Origin: Brevibacillus laterosporus
GTDB taxonomy: Bacteria > Bacillota > Bacilli > Brevibacillales > Brevibacillaceae
Reading direction: 5' to 3'
DNA: 64,000 nucleotides
Assembly: GCF_030489605.1 (NCBI RefSeq)
Contig: NZ_JAUKFY010000002.1
Coordinates: 62,001-126,000 of the forward strand
In this document: positions 1 to 8,352 of the stretch, one piece after another
Position numbering within the stretch: the first letter of the stretch is position 1
How the letters are laid out: each line of letters opens with the position of its first letter
Translations under genes and position numbers: made by a program
Notes under the pieces: generated by a model
Databases searched by the model: none
The model's input: only the letters and a program-made list of their open reading frames with translations
Told to the model about the DNA's origin: nothing

Positions 1-174
1 TTTCATTTACATTTTGAAACACAGGAATCTTCGAAGGAACTTGTACAATGATAGCTTGCTATTAGGAATTGAACAAGATAAGATAAAAGGGATAAAGACC
101 ACTGCGTTCTTTGAGCGGGTGGACTACTTATTCACCCTCTTGTAAGGGAATGGAAATATTGGAGGTATATACAT

Positions 175-609
175 ATGAAAAAAGGTCAAATTACCCTAGA
201 AAACGGGAATAAGGTTGTTATTGAATTCTTTGATAAAGAAGCTCCTGGCACCGTTGCAAACTTCGAAAAGCTAGCAAATGAAGGCTTTTACAATGGTCTA
301 AACTTCCACCGTGTTATTCCAGGATTTGTTGCACAAGGCGGTTGCCCGCACGGAACAGGAACTGGCGGTCCTGGATACACAATCAAATGTGAAACACAAG
401 GCAACCCGCACAAACACGTACGTGGAGCATTGTCGATGGCACATGCAGGTAAAGATACAGGCGGCAGCCAATTCTTTATCGGCTATGATGCATTCCCACA
501 TCTAGACGGCGTTCATACTGTATTTGGACAAGTTATTGAAGGTATGGAGCATGTGGACAAAATCAAGCAAGGCGATAAGATGACTGAAGTGAAGGTTTGG
601 GAAGAATAG
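175..609 (+). CDS. ppiB: Peptidyl-prolyl cis-trans isomerase, cyclophilin type
   Basis: A 144-residue single-domain cyclophilin that catalyses cis-trans isomerisation of X-Pro bonds in the cytoplasm; no signal peptide is present. The family signature [13 protein letters not shown] is visible near residues 43-55, followed by the Gly-rich GTGTGGPGY loop and the GGSQFFI active-site stretch. Length matches Bacillus PpiB. The start is set by GGAGGT about 8 nt upstream of the ATG. It is transcribed alone, with its own terminator just downstream. In B. subtilis ppiB lies near the rib/scp region, which is the core-gene anchor used to define the accessory stretch that follows here. Confidence 0.95.
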   Translation: MKKGQITLENGNKVVIEFFDKEAPGTVANFEKLANEGFYNGLNFHRVIPGFVAQGGCPHGTGTGGPGYTIKCETQGNPHKHVRGALSMAHAGKDTGGSQFFIGYDAFPHLDGVHTVFGQVIEGMEHVDKIKQGDKMTEVKVWEE

Positions 610-628
610 TTGCAAGTCAATCATAATG

Positions 629-670
629 AATCCCCTAGTAAAGGTGTTACTCTTTGCTAGGGGATTTATT
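629..670 (+). terminator. Rho-independent terminator of ppiB
   Basis: Inverted repeat AATCCCCTAG / CTAGGGGATT with an 18-nt loop, followed by a T-rich run. It lies 20 nt after the ppiB stop. Confidence 0.85.
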
Positions 671-1015
671 TTTGCTTTCTTTTTTACAGATGGTCAGTTA
701 AATATGAAATTCATTTCATCTTTTATAAAAAAAAGCCTATTTATCTGGATTAGTTACAAACTATCGTACCTCAATCCTTCCGACATTATATTAAATCCCT
801 CCTTTCTACCTTTTAAAAATGAGATAAGAGATTTTAGATTTCGAATAAAAGCTGTCATTTTTTCTTATTTCAAAAAAAGCTTATTTTTTGTAAAAAAGTA
901 TTATTCAATCTAATAATTTTTATTGTTATTTACATATATACAATAAAGTTAGAATTAAGTTGAGAATAATAAAGAAATCAATGTAATTATTCACAAATTA
1001 TGGAAGGGGATAAAC
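671..1015. other. AT-rich intergenic stretch without a supported gene
   Basis: Very AT-rich sequence with homopolymer runs. The open frame that crosses it starts inside the ppiB terminator and encodes low-complexity sequence, so I do not call it. The 3' end carries the ribosome binding site GAAGGGGAT for the following regulator. No clear repeat or RNA structure was seen. Confidence 0.5.
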
Positions 1016-1630
1016 ATGAGTGTAACTTTCACAGCATTGGGGGAACTGATAAAGAGGAAAAGAATTGAAATGGGAATTAGCTTATCGGAATTAGGGAGAA
1101 TGATAGGGATTAGTAAAGGAGTTTTATCAAAGATTGAATCTGGAGATACGAAACGTCCAGAGCTACGGACATTAAAACCGATTGCAGATACTTTAGAAAT
1201 TCCTTATGAAGAGATCATTGAGTGCTATGTTGAAATAGAACATCGAATCGAAGTCTTAAATGATATATTGCAATTGTGTATTGAAGTCTCAAGTTCTTCT
1301 TTGACGACTAAGGTGGCAATGAAATTTCTTGAAAATTCTAGGGAAGAAACATATGTATCATTAGAGCAGGTATATAATCTTGCCAATCAAGCTGTAAACA
1401 ATGAATTTAAATTGTCACTGTACAATACAATTATTAAATATGCAAGAGCACACGGCATTCCCATGTACATAGCAAAACCGTCATTACAAAAATACTTAAT
1501 CGAAAGACAGGATTTAAAAAATATGGAGGAATCATTTAAAATTGGTGAAGAGGTTGTTCACTATGCAGATTTTTTGACTGAAGAGGAGCGGATCATTTTA
1601 TATTGTGATCATCTTTTTTGTGGCAGTTAA
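1016..1630 (+). CDS. XRE-family HTH regulator, probably 3'-truncated
   Basis: Residues 8-60 form a Cro/C1-type helix-turn-helix (LGELIKRKRIEMGISLSEL, then ISKGVLSKIESG). Residues 70-195 are helical and resemble the start of a TPR-like sensor region as found in Bacillus and Brevibacillus XRE regulators of roughly 400 residues. At 204 residues this copy is about half that length. The frame ends abruptly in CDHLFCGS while homologous-looking coding texture continues in other frames downstream, so a frameshift or recombination has probably cut it. An intact HTH could still bind DNA. The ATG is preceded by GAAGGGGATAA. Neighbouring genes give no clear target. Confidence 0.6.
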   Translation: MSVTFTALGELIKRKRIEMGISLSELGRMIGISKGVLSKIESGDTKRPELRTLKPIADTLEIPYEEIIECYVEIEHRIEVLNDILQLCIEVSSSSLTTKVAMKFLENSREETYVSLEQVYNLANQAVNNEFKLSLYNTIIKYARAHGIPMYIAKPSLQKYLIERQDLKNMEESFKIGEEVVHYADFLTEEERIILYCDHLFCGS

Positions 1631-2191
1631 TATAACCATACTATTAGTTAGCAGAAGAAGCTGGAAAATTCCTGTTAAGAACAGTTATTATAATCCATTC
1701 TCTAAAAACATAGAATTGCTTATAGATAGTTTAGGGAATGTTCGATCTGCGTTATTAGTAATTAGCAGAGCAAAAGAAATTAGAATGAATATATTTTGTT
1801 GCTGATCATGTTGACACTGAATCATTCATAAAAATTACCAATAGATATTACTCTAAAATTGAAATCTTTTATTGCGGCAGTAAAAAACTATGGAAATAGA
1901 AGTTGACGGATGGGACAAAAAAGAATTAGAGTCTAATTTGTTACAATCATTAGTTGAAGACTGTGGTATCGAAGACGCTAGGGATTTATTAGAAGATTTT
2001 AAGGCGGATTTAGAAGATTATATGAGTGGTTTATCTATTCCAGAAGAGAGTCCTTAGAAGAAAAATTCAGTGTTCTTGATGATATTATTGAGCCATTAGA
2101 AGTCTATGAAGAAGCTGGAATTCATGGATATATTGATCGATTAGAAGATTGCATTCAAGAATTAAAATATACAACGAAAAGACCGTTATAA
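1631..2191 (+). pseudogene. Frameshifted coding remnants after the XRE gene
   Basis: Readable fragments occur in different frames. One frame from about 1605 gives SLGNVRSALLVISRAKEIRM. The segment from the ATG at 1890 to 2057 encodes 55 residues rich in Asp/Glu. After a one-base shift near 2050 it continues as ESLEEKFSVLDDIIEPLEVY... to a stop at 2189-2191, directly before a terminator. The joined tail looks like one acidic, helical C-terminal domain of unknown family. No fragment has a convincing ribosome binding site. I read this as the decayed 3' part of one or two genes and propose no function. Confidence 0.5.
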
Positions 2192-2203
2192 ACGGTCTTT
2201 TTT
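2177..2203 (+). terminator. Rho-independent terminator
   Basis: Perfect stem AAAAGACCGTT / AACGGTCTTTT with a 3-nt loop and T tract. It overlaps the last codons of the remnant reading frame, so the decayed gene once ended here. Confidence 0.85.
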
Positions 2204-2437
2204 AATGTTATAAAATTCAGGTTTTAATTAGTTTTGGTTACATATTATGTAGTATTATGCAAATTAAGATGATAAATCAATAATCTAAGTCTTGGATAAT
2301 GGATTAGCGATCCTTCCAAACTATACATATCATCTTCACTTTTTTGCTACTTATTTGTCAAATGGAACCACTTGTATAAGAAAATTAAATATGAAAAGTT
2401 TCCATGATATATTTGGTTTATGGAGCGGAGGGTGCAT

Positions 2438-2884
2438 ATGCAAATCAAATTAAACATCGATGAGAATGTAAAGGAAACAGAAAGTCATATTCACAAATGC
2501 GTATACAAATGAAATTGAACAAATTATGAGGTATTTTGAGTCTTCTAACACAGAAGTAATTGATGGTTATTTACAACAGCAAATCTATATGTTGAAAATT
2601 ACAGATATTTACTTTGTTTATTCAGAAGGGACTAAAGTTTATTTTTCAACTGATGAGTATGAATATGAATCAAAGCGTAAATTATATGAGCTGGAAGATT
2701 TATTAAAAAAGAACTTTGTCCGTGTCAATAAATCAACGATTGTAAATGTGCCTAAAATTGTCTCTATCAAGATGGATAATTAGGGATGATGCAGCTTGTG
2801 ATGGACAATGGATCAACAGCTCATGTTAGTCGTATGTATTTAAAATTATTGAAGAAGCGGCTAGGAATTGGGAGGGATTCGTAA
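2438..2884 (+). pseudogene. LytTR DNA-binding regulator, disrupted by two frameshifts
   Basis: A short LytTR-domain regulator of the type paired with DUF3021 genes. Translation starts at ATG 2438 behind GGAGCGGAGGG and reads MQIKLNIDENVKETES. It shifts frame near 2490 into TNAYTNEIEQIMRYFES, runs open from 2526 to 2783 (LKITDIYFVYSEGTKVYF, VRVNKSTIVNVPKIVSIK), then shifts again near 2784 into MMQLVMDNGSTAHVSRMYLK and stops at 2882-2884. The joined product would be about 147 residues, the normal family length. Its stop overlaps the start of the DUF3021 gene, the usual translational coupling. Either it is a real pseudogene or the assembly has two indels here. Confidence 0.75.
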
Positions 2885-3300
2885 TGAAAAAAATAATCCA
2901 AACTTCATTAATAGGGGCGCTTTGGTTAAGTACTTCTTATATCATTATGATAATTGTTTTATTACAAAATCCAACCAGAGTAATTAATGGGCAAGAGCTT
3001 CTGGTGGAGTCTCTTTTGGCAGTATTTCTAGGAGTGGGTTGTGGTCTTATTACACTTATTTTTTACTTAGATCGTTGGCCATTTGTAGTAAGTCTATCAA
3101 TACATTATGTTGTGGTCTTACTACTTGTACTTATTTGTGGTGCAATTGGAGATTGGTATGAAAATCCAGCTGAGAATCCAGTCAGGTTTCTTATGTTTAT
3201 TGTTATTCAATTCATTATTTATATCCTTGTCTGGGCGGGGGTATATTGGATGGATTTAAAAGAGATAAAAAACACTAACGATCAGTTAAAGAGGAAATAA
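2884..3300 (+). CDS. DUF3021 family membrane protein
   Basis: A 138-residue integral membrane protein with four predicted transmembrane helices (about residues 10-28, 42-62, 68-90 and 100-124) and a basic C-terminus. This is the DUF3021 layout. These genes typically sit directly after a short LytTR regulator, and here the start overlaps the LytTR stop (TAATG). They are thought to act as membrane partners modulating the regulator, though the mechanism is not known in general. Because the LytTR partner is frameshifted, this gene may be orphaned. Confidence 0.75.
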   Translation: MKKIIQTSLIGALWLSTSYIIMIIVLLQNPTRVINGQELLVESLLAVFLGVGCGLITLIFYLDRWPFVVSLSIHYVVVLLLVLICGAIGDWYENPAENPVRFLMFIVIQFIIYILVWAGVYWMDLKEIKNTNDQLKRK

Positions 3301-3405
3301 TTCCAAATCATATCCTGATCAAAAGAATGCAGCAAAAGGAATCATTCGACACCTTCAGCTGAAAACTGTAATTTTAGATTCGCAGCTAAAAAATCAAATA
3401 ATGAT

Positions 3406-3448
3406 GACAAGTCAGCCATGGAATTTCTAAGGGCTGACTTGTCTTTAT
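3406..3448 (+). terminator. Rho-independent terminator after DUF3021 gene
   Basis: Twelve-base-pair perfect stem GACAAGTCAGCC / GGCTGACTTGTC, 14-nt loop, then TTTATAA. It may work in both directions, because the next gene converges from the minus strand. Confidence 0.75.
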
Positions 3449-3498
3449 AAGAAGATGGGTCCCTGGGGGGAATTTTAAACTATTCCTAGTAAATTTTT

Positions 3499-4725
3499 TT
3501 AAGAAGTTGTCAGATGTTTGTTAAGTGGTATTTCTATACCTTCGTCAATAAAGATCATATCGTTGAAATTGATAAAACTCATTGTATTTCTAATCCAATA
3601 GAGATTAGGTTCAATTTTAAACAAATGGGTGGCAGGTTGATCATCAAAAGTGATAATAAAATGCGGAACATGACGGCTGACAGTAAAGCTTGTTTGATAT
3701 TCATCATTAAGCTGATAAGTACCTTCTATGCTATCTGTCCTGTTTATTCCCATGATAGTAGGGTGTTTTGGTGCTATAGGTCTTTCCATGTTTTGAGGAA
3801 AGCTCAAGAATGATAATATTTGTTGTTCATACATAGGGCTTATCTCTTCATTTGTTAAAAGAATGATTATTTTTTCATTTGTCAAAGAATATAAGCAATG
3901 GGCGGAGTATCCTACTTCCCCACCAGAGTGACCAAAAGAGTCGTCTTGAATTACGAATCCGTAGCCATAATTGTTAGATAAAGGGGAAGGGAGTAGAGCA
4001 CGTTTTACCAATTCGGGGGATACCAGTTTTCCTTGAATAAATCCCTTTAAAAACTGAGCAATTTCCTTTGCTGTAGAGTAGATGCCACCATCACCATAGA
4101 AGCCGCATAGTTTATCAACATAATGAAAGATATCATCTGTTACAGCCATATATTTTCGATTGACATAATCGAAAAGCTTTCCGACAGCAATTTGTTCAGC
4201 GTTTGGTTTCGTAGTTGTATGTGTAAGGTGAAGAGGGGCTACAATCATCTTATGTAGATAATCCTCATAGGAGAGATTGCTTATATACTCGATAATTTTT
4301 GCTAATAATACATAGTTTGTATTGGAATAAAACGATCCGCTGCCTGCAGGGAAGTATGGCTCTTTGGTATGTAAGATTTCTTCAATGTCTGTTACTGAAG
4401 GATTGCCTATATATTCTGGGATGCCGGATGTATGTGTTAATAAGTGTTCAATAGTTACATTTTTATAGGTAATCGTGTTAAACCATTTCGTCAGTTGATC
4501 TTCAAGATTAATAGCTTTTGTGTCTATTAATTGCAATATCATTACGGCGGTATACATCTTACTTAAAGAAGCAATATCGAACAGTGTATTTTCCGTTATA
4601 GAGACGAAATTATCTATATCTTTATAACCTAATGTAAGGCTAAGGCTTTCGTTATTACTTGTCTCTACATAAAGGGCACCATTAAATTGTAATTTTTGTA
4701 ACGTAGAATAAATAGTATTGTACAT
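3499..4725 (-). CDS. Serine hydrolase, beta-lactamase/class C (S12) family
   Basis: A 408-residue beta-lactamase-fold serine hydrolase. The nucleophile motif SLSK is at residues 53-56, the YSN motif is near residue 133 (SFYSNTNYVL), and HSGG replaces the KTG box near residue 268. The C-terminal ~100 residues form a separate beta-rich domain, as in DUF3471/lipocalin-tailed family members. There is no signal peptide, so it is probably cytoplasmic. It lies about 50 nt downstream of the marR gene on the same strand, and a copy of the MarR palindrome sits just before its start. That suggests regulated hydrolysis of a small ester, amide or peptide. The substrate cannot be read from the sequence. 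Confidence 0.8.
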   Translation of the reverse strand: MYNTIYSTLQKLQFNGALYVETSNNESLSLTLGYKDIDNFVSITENTLFDIASLSKMYTAVMILQLIDTKAINLEDQLTKWFNTITYKNVTIEHLLTHTSGIPEYIGNPSVTDIEEILHTKEPYFPAGSGSFYSNTNYVLLAKIIEYISNLSYEDYLHKMIVAPLHLTHTTTKPNAEQIAVGKLFDYVNRKYMAVTDDIFHYVDKLCGFYGDGGIYSTAKEIAQFLKGFIQGKLVSPELVKRALLPSPLSNNYGYGFVIQDDSFGHSGGEVGYSAHCLYSLTNEKIIILLTNEEISPMYEQQILSFLSFPQNMERPIAPKHPTIMGINRTDSIEGTYQLNDEYQTSFTVSRHVPHFIITFDDQPATHLFKIEPNLYWIRNTMSFINFNDMIFIDEGIEIPLNKHLTTS

Positions 4726-4742
4726 ATTTTAGTCTCCTTATT

Positions 4743-4761
4743 AAATTAGTTATCTAACATA
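4743..4761 (-). promoter_or_regulatory. Second copy of the putative MarR operator
   Basis: On the minus strand TATGTTAGATAACTAATTT matches 17 of 19 positions of the palindrome found before marR. The TTAG....CTAA core is kept. It lies 18-36 nt upstream of the serine hydrolase start, in the marR-hydrolase gap. Confidence 0.5.
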
Positions 4762-4776
4762 TTTAGCGTGAGGAAA

Positions 4777-5223
4777 TCACAAGAACTCTTTTATGGCGAT
4801 TTCCTGTAATTTCTTTGTGATTCGTTCTAATTCATTAAGCTCTGAAAGCGTCAGTTTAGAAAATAAACGATCAGCCACAGCTCGTTCTACATACTCCTGC
4901 TTGTGGAAATATTCCCATCCTTTTTTATCTAATGTAATAAATATTTCACGACGATTATCTGGATTAATAGTACGACGGATTAACTGATTTTTCTCCATCT
5001 TAGAAATAAGCTGACTTACTGCGCTAGAGCTAACATTCATTTCTAAAGCAATTTCACCTACAGAAATTTTTTTAGCATAATAAACAATATCTAGCAGCAC
5101 AGCTTGTTGTGTTGTAACAGAACTAGCTAGAAGTTTTTTGTAATATTTGTAAATCAAACGGTTGATTGCATAATCGGCTTCATTAATTTGTTTTACTTGG
5201 GTGTACAAATCCAAACAGATCAT
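4777..5223 (-). CDS. MarR-family transcriptional regulator
   Basis: A 148-residue winged-helix regulator with the usual MarR length and layout: N-terminal dimerisation helix, wHTH at about residues 45-105 (ISVGEIALEMNVSSSAVSQL as recognition helix, IRRTINPDNRREIFI as the wing), and a C-terminal helix. MarR proteins usually repress their own and neighbouring promoters and release DNA on binding a small ligand. A palindrome overlaps the region just upstream of its start and is repeated before the next gene, so autorepression plus control of the adjacent serine hydrolase is likely. No Cys-based redox switch is evident apart from Cys3. Confidence 0.85.
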   Translation of the reverse strand: MICLDLYTQVKQINEADYAINRLIYKYYKKLLASSVTTQQAVLLDIVYYAKKISVGEIALEMNVSSSAVSQLISKMEKNQLIRRTINPDNRREIFITLDKKGWEYFHKQEYVERAVADRLFSKLTLSELNELERITKKLQEIAIKEFL

Positions 5224-5230
5224 CCTTTAA

Positions 5231-5250
5231 TATGTTAGTTAACTAATATA
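5231..5250 (-). promoter_or_regulatory. Putative MarR operator (palindrome)
   Basis: TTAGTTAACTAA is a perfect 12-bp palindrome inside a longer near-palindrome, located 8-27 nt upstream of the marR start codon. A near-identical copy lies before the downstream hydrolase gene. Confidence 0.6.
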
Positions 5251-5644
5251 ATAGCGAATGATTTAAAAAAAGTCAATTTTCTGTCATTATATAATATAAA
5301 AAAGAAGTTTCTTTTAATTAAGGATAGGGTATCTAGGTAGGAAGTAATTCGCGTCAGTAGCTTGTTCAATATGTCCACAATTTGAGTCAGGTGAACGTAT
5401 CCGAAATGAGGTGACGAAAGAAATAATATCATGTGATGCTTTTGTTTTGCTTGATATAAAATAACCAAATCAATCTGTTAGTGCTACTGAAGCAAAGGTT
5501 ATTGGTAAAGATTTACTCCTTATTGTTTCACCCACCTTAAGTTCCCTTACAATCAAACTTTAAATAAAATTTTCTGTAACCCAGGCTGCAAGTAATGGAT
5601 TAAAACCCTTACATCCTAGTAGGGTAAAAAGGAGGCCTATTGAT
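5251..5644. other. Intergenic region, no supported gene
   Basis: No frame has a credible start with a ribosome binding site. A minus-strand open frame overlaps the MarR operator and has no family character. Short readable pieces on the plus strand are interrupted by stops and might be gene remnants. The 3' end carries AAAGGAGG for the following small gene. Confidence 0.45.
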
Positions 5645-5917
5645 ATGAAAAAATGTAATACTTCATTTGTATTATCTTTACTAGCAAATATAGGATTTTT
5701 ACTATTTATAATCGCAGATTTTTGCTTTGATTTCGGACATGTTTATTGGTTACAGTGGGGATTACTTTTTAATTTTTTGAAAATGGTTTACTTTACTTCC
5801 CTTATGTTTACTTTTTATGAATATGTAAAGGGGGTAATTAATAAATCCTTTATTAGTGGTGTTACACTGAATATTTTCGGTTTTATTCTTTACTTAATTT
5901 ATAGGAGTAGTTTATAG
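5645..5917 (+). CDS. Small membrane protein of unknown function
   Basis: A 90-residue protein with three hydrophobic segments (about residues 8-26, 36-56 and 68-86) and a short positively charged N-terminus (MKK). A strong AAAAAGGAGG lies 8-10 nt before the ATG, which supports real translation. I do not recognise the family. It stands alone between the MarR region and the minus-strand secreted protein gene, with no operon partner. Confidence 0.6.
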   Translation: MKKCNTSFVLSLLANIGFLLFIIADFCFDFGHVYWLQWGLLFNFLKMVYFTSLMFTFYEYVKGVINKSFISGVTLNIFGFILYLIYRSSL

Positions 5918-6180
5918 CCTAAAAAGAATGTTGACTGAGCAATCAGCAAAACTAATCCAAAAAAACGATTCGAAAATGGAAACTACCCGCCTCCTTGTAT
6001 ATATGGAAAACAGGTAGTCTCGATCCCGTTATCTATCTAAGTAATAATAGTGTGGTTTATCTGCGTGTTACAATTGGTTTTTATAAGCCAGCCTGTATGA
6101 AAGGCTAAACTGTTTAAGTCGAATGTTTGTTAAATACAACATAGAGGGACTACCTATCATTCTGCTATCAAAATGCGGCA

Positions 6181-7305
6181 CTAATAATTATAAACATCAG
6201 AATCAACATCAATGGTAACAGTGTTATTGCTGTCGCGGGTTACTTTTGCGTGATCCTCCTGAGGGATAGAAAATTTATTGTTAGGGACAGGGGTGCCATC
6301 GACTTTAATGTTTGAATAGATGGCTCGATTTTTTCCCGTATTATTATCGGATACGACAGTAGAAAGTAGCTTCCAATTGGAGATTTTAGGTATATTCAAT
6401 TTGTCAGCAGATTCAATGATGGTGATGGTGTTTGTATCGCCAGGTGCAGTGCATGCCCGCTCGCTGCAAATTGTGGTACCGTCCAGTTTCATGCGAACTT
6501 TTCCATTATAGTTATACCACAAATAAAGGTTTACATCGGAACCTGGCTTATATGCATTGCGATATTGTCCTTCTTTGTAGTTTGGATCGAAAACATCGCT
6601 TTTATAGGCTGTCCAAGCAGTGGCAGACGTTTTTTGCTTTACGATGATAAGAGGTTTCCAGCCTGTTTCCGTTTGCGATTTACCAACATTGGTATAGTAG
6701 CTTAATCCCATATCCGCTACCCATGAACCGATTGCTCCGCTTGTATTAGCCAGATAGAAAAAACCGCCATAATTGTATGCTGCCACTTTTTTATCAACCA
6801 TCGAATCATGCGGGAGTGTAAGCTTTGTACTTAAATAGGTTCCACTTTGCGTGATTTCTTGCTTTCCACCAACGCCATCTGCTATAAAATCAGATGCTAT
6901 CCCTTGTAATGGAGGCAGTTTAGAAGAGAGAGTCTCTGCTTTTCGGTTATCTGTATCAAAGATGATTAATTCAGGATTTGCAGAAGAGGCTTCTTCATAT
7001 ACATAAGATACTCCGTCCTCAAAGGCAATATAGCTGTATGTAGTATCTAATGCCTCAGCCCGTAAGCTGTTTTTTTTGTTCTTTTTTTCCTGAGAAATAG
7101 ATTCCTTAGCTCTTTCAATCATTTCATTGACTTTAGAATCAGAAATGGTACTTGTTTCCTCATGTACGACCCCAATGTTTTTTCCATTTGTGCCTGTCCA
7201 TTCTTTAGAGTCATCTGTTGCTGCAAATGCGGAAAATGACAAAAGGGGGAGACTAAGAAGACAAATCATGGTTATGGCTAGGTTAGCTTTTTTCAAAAAC
7301 TTCAA
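6181..7305 (-). CDS. Secreted protein, YrpD-like
   Basis: A 374-residue exported protein. The N-terminus MKFLKKANLAITMICLLSLP has a basic n-region and hydrophobic core ending SFSAFA, a good type I signal peptide cut near residue 28. The mature part has a charged linker (about 60-95) and then a beta-rich region with recurring Trp/Tyr/Gly. A Cys pair in TTICSERACT near residue 280 could form a disulfide. The C-terminal half resembles the YrpD family of Bacillus secreted proteins, which has no known function. There is no anchor, so release to the medium is expected. It is monocistronic. The family assignment is from memory and only moderately sure. Confidence 0.55.
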   Translation of the reverse strand: MKFLKKANLAITMICLLSLPLLSFSAFAATDDSKEWTGTNGKNIGVVHEETSTISDSKVNEMIERAKESISQEKKNKKNSLRAEALDTTYSYIAFEDGVSYVYEEASSANPELIIFDTDNRKAETLSSKLPPLQGIASDFIADGVGGKQEITQSGTYLSTKLTLPHDSMVDKKVAAYNYGGFFYLANTSGAIGSWVADMGLSYYTNVGKSQTETGWKPLIIVKQKTSATAWTAYKSDVFDPNYKEGQYRNAYKPGSDVNLYLWYNYNGKVRMKLDGTTICSERACTAPGDTNTITIIESADKLNIPKISNWKLLSTVVSDNNTGKNRAIYSNIKVDGTPVPNNKFSIPQEDHAKVTRDSNNTVTIDVDSDVYNY

Positions 7306-7419
7306 CTCCTAACATAATTTTGTTTACAGATACAATATATTACAAAAATTCAAAAAATAAAATAGATTTTATTGCTATGTGATGATTTTTATTATACTAA
7401 ATTATTTCTTAAAAAATGA

Positions 7420-7449
7420 TTGACAATAGCCTTTAAAGATTACTATAAT
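7420..7449 (+). promoter_or_regulatory. Sigma-A promoter for the brnQ leader
   Basis: Consensus -35 TTGACA at 7420-7425 and consensus -10 TATAAT at 7444-7449, separated by 18 nt. The first T-box starts about 20 nt downstream. Confidence 0.8.
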
Positions 7450-7469
7450 ACTAACAAATCAAACAAATG

Positions 7470-7762
7470 TAAAAGTTGTGATGAGGACAAGTAGAAGATA
7501 AGAAAGAACGATAGAGAGCCGTCCCGTAGAGCTGAAAGGATGGTCGTTATTTCCCTTTGAATATCACCTCGGAGCTTTGTTAACGAACGATCAATATATC
7601 GAGTAGGTAACAACGGAATGTCCACCGTTAAAAGGAACTAAGTCTATTTTTCAGACTTGATAAGTGTCTGCTTTTCGTGAGGAAGGCAGAAAGCTGAGTG
7701 GTACCGCGAAACTCTCGTCTCTGCAATCAAAATGTAAGTTGATTGTGGAGACGAGAGTTTTT
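7470..7762 (+). promoter_or_regulatory. T-box leader 1, isoleucine specifier
   Basis: A full T-box riboswitch. Stem I carries GAAT-ATC-ACC, putting the Ile codon ATC at 7563-7565 in the specifier loop. The T-box sequence TGGTACCGCG is at 7699-7708. The terminator stem ACTCTCGTCTC / GAGACGAGAGT (7711-7758) is followed by TTTT. Uncharged tRNA-Ile should pair with TGGT and favour the antiterminator. It is one of two in series before brnQ. Confidence 0.92.
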
Positions 7763-7789
7763 CATTTTAATTTCATAAATAAAAAGCAT

Positions 7790-8090
7790 TGATGAGGAGA
7801 AGTAGGGAAAGGATTAATGTGCAGAGAGCTGTCCCATGGCTGAGAGGATGGTCATTACGCCTTTTTTGAATATCACCTTTGAGCTTTGTTCCTGAAAGGA
7901 CATCTGCCATTTGTCAGAGTAGGGAGCAACGGAAAATCACCGTTATCTGATGAGAGTCCATATAGACTTGCAGAGTCTGTTTTTCGCGAGAAGACAGAAA
8001 ACTGAGTGGTACCGCGTATATCTTCGCCTCAGTAACTGATAGTAAAGTGTTTTAAATGAAACACTTGCTTGGTTGCTGAGGTGTTTTTTA
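7790..8090 (+). promoter_or_regulatory. T-box leader 2, isoleucine specifier
   Basis: The second complete T-box begins about 30 nt after the terminator of the first. It has the same specifier context, GAAT-ATC-ACC (ATC at 7872-7874), TGGTACCGCG at 8007-8016, and a terminator built on CGCCTCAG / CTGAGGTG with an inner hairpin AGTGTTT / AAACACT and a T tract ending near 8090. Overall similarity to the first copy suggests tandem duplication with divergence in the terminators. Confidence 0.92.
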
Positions 8091-8275
8091 TTTTAAATAA
8101 AATAAGGAGTTGAGCTGGACAGTCTTTTCTTTACGGGGTTGATTACAAAAACACACAATTTCATAAAAGGGCTCGGTGTATTTGAAATCAAATTACAAGC
8201 CACTTTTTGGAACGTAGCACTTTTAATTCCTAGTATTCAGGGATGTAAACTTATATTTAGACAGGAGGGTGCACA

Positions 8276-8338
8276 ATGGAAATTGAGATTCAAGCTACCG
8301 GCAAAATTGATCCAAATCATCTAGATAATGAATCATAG
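8276..8338 (+). CDS. Possible 20-residue leader peptide before brnQ
   Basis: A short frame reading MEIEIQATGKIDPNHLDNES with a near-ideal AGGAGGGTGCACA before its ATG. Its TAG stop overlaps the GTGAGGAG ribosome binding site of brnQ. It has three Ile codons but no run of them. It could be a translated leader coupled to brnQ or the remnant of a lost gene. No family is recognised. Confidence 0.35.
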   Translation: MEIEIQATGKIDPNHLDNES

Positions 8339-8352
8339 TGAGGAGAATTAAT

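Noticed and set aside
626-913. 95-residue plus-strand open frame after ppiB
   Set aside because: It starts inside the ppiB terminator, encodes AT-driven low-complexity sequence and has no ribosome binding site.
5235-5468. 77-residue minus-strand open frame upstream of marR
   Set aside because: It covers the MarR operator and promoter region and shows no family motif or ribosome binding site.
7443-7625. Minus-strand frame across the first T-box
   Set aside because: It lies antisense to a clearly structured riboswitch; its sequence is explained by RNA structure.
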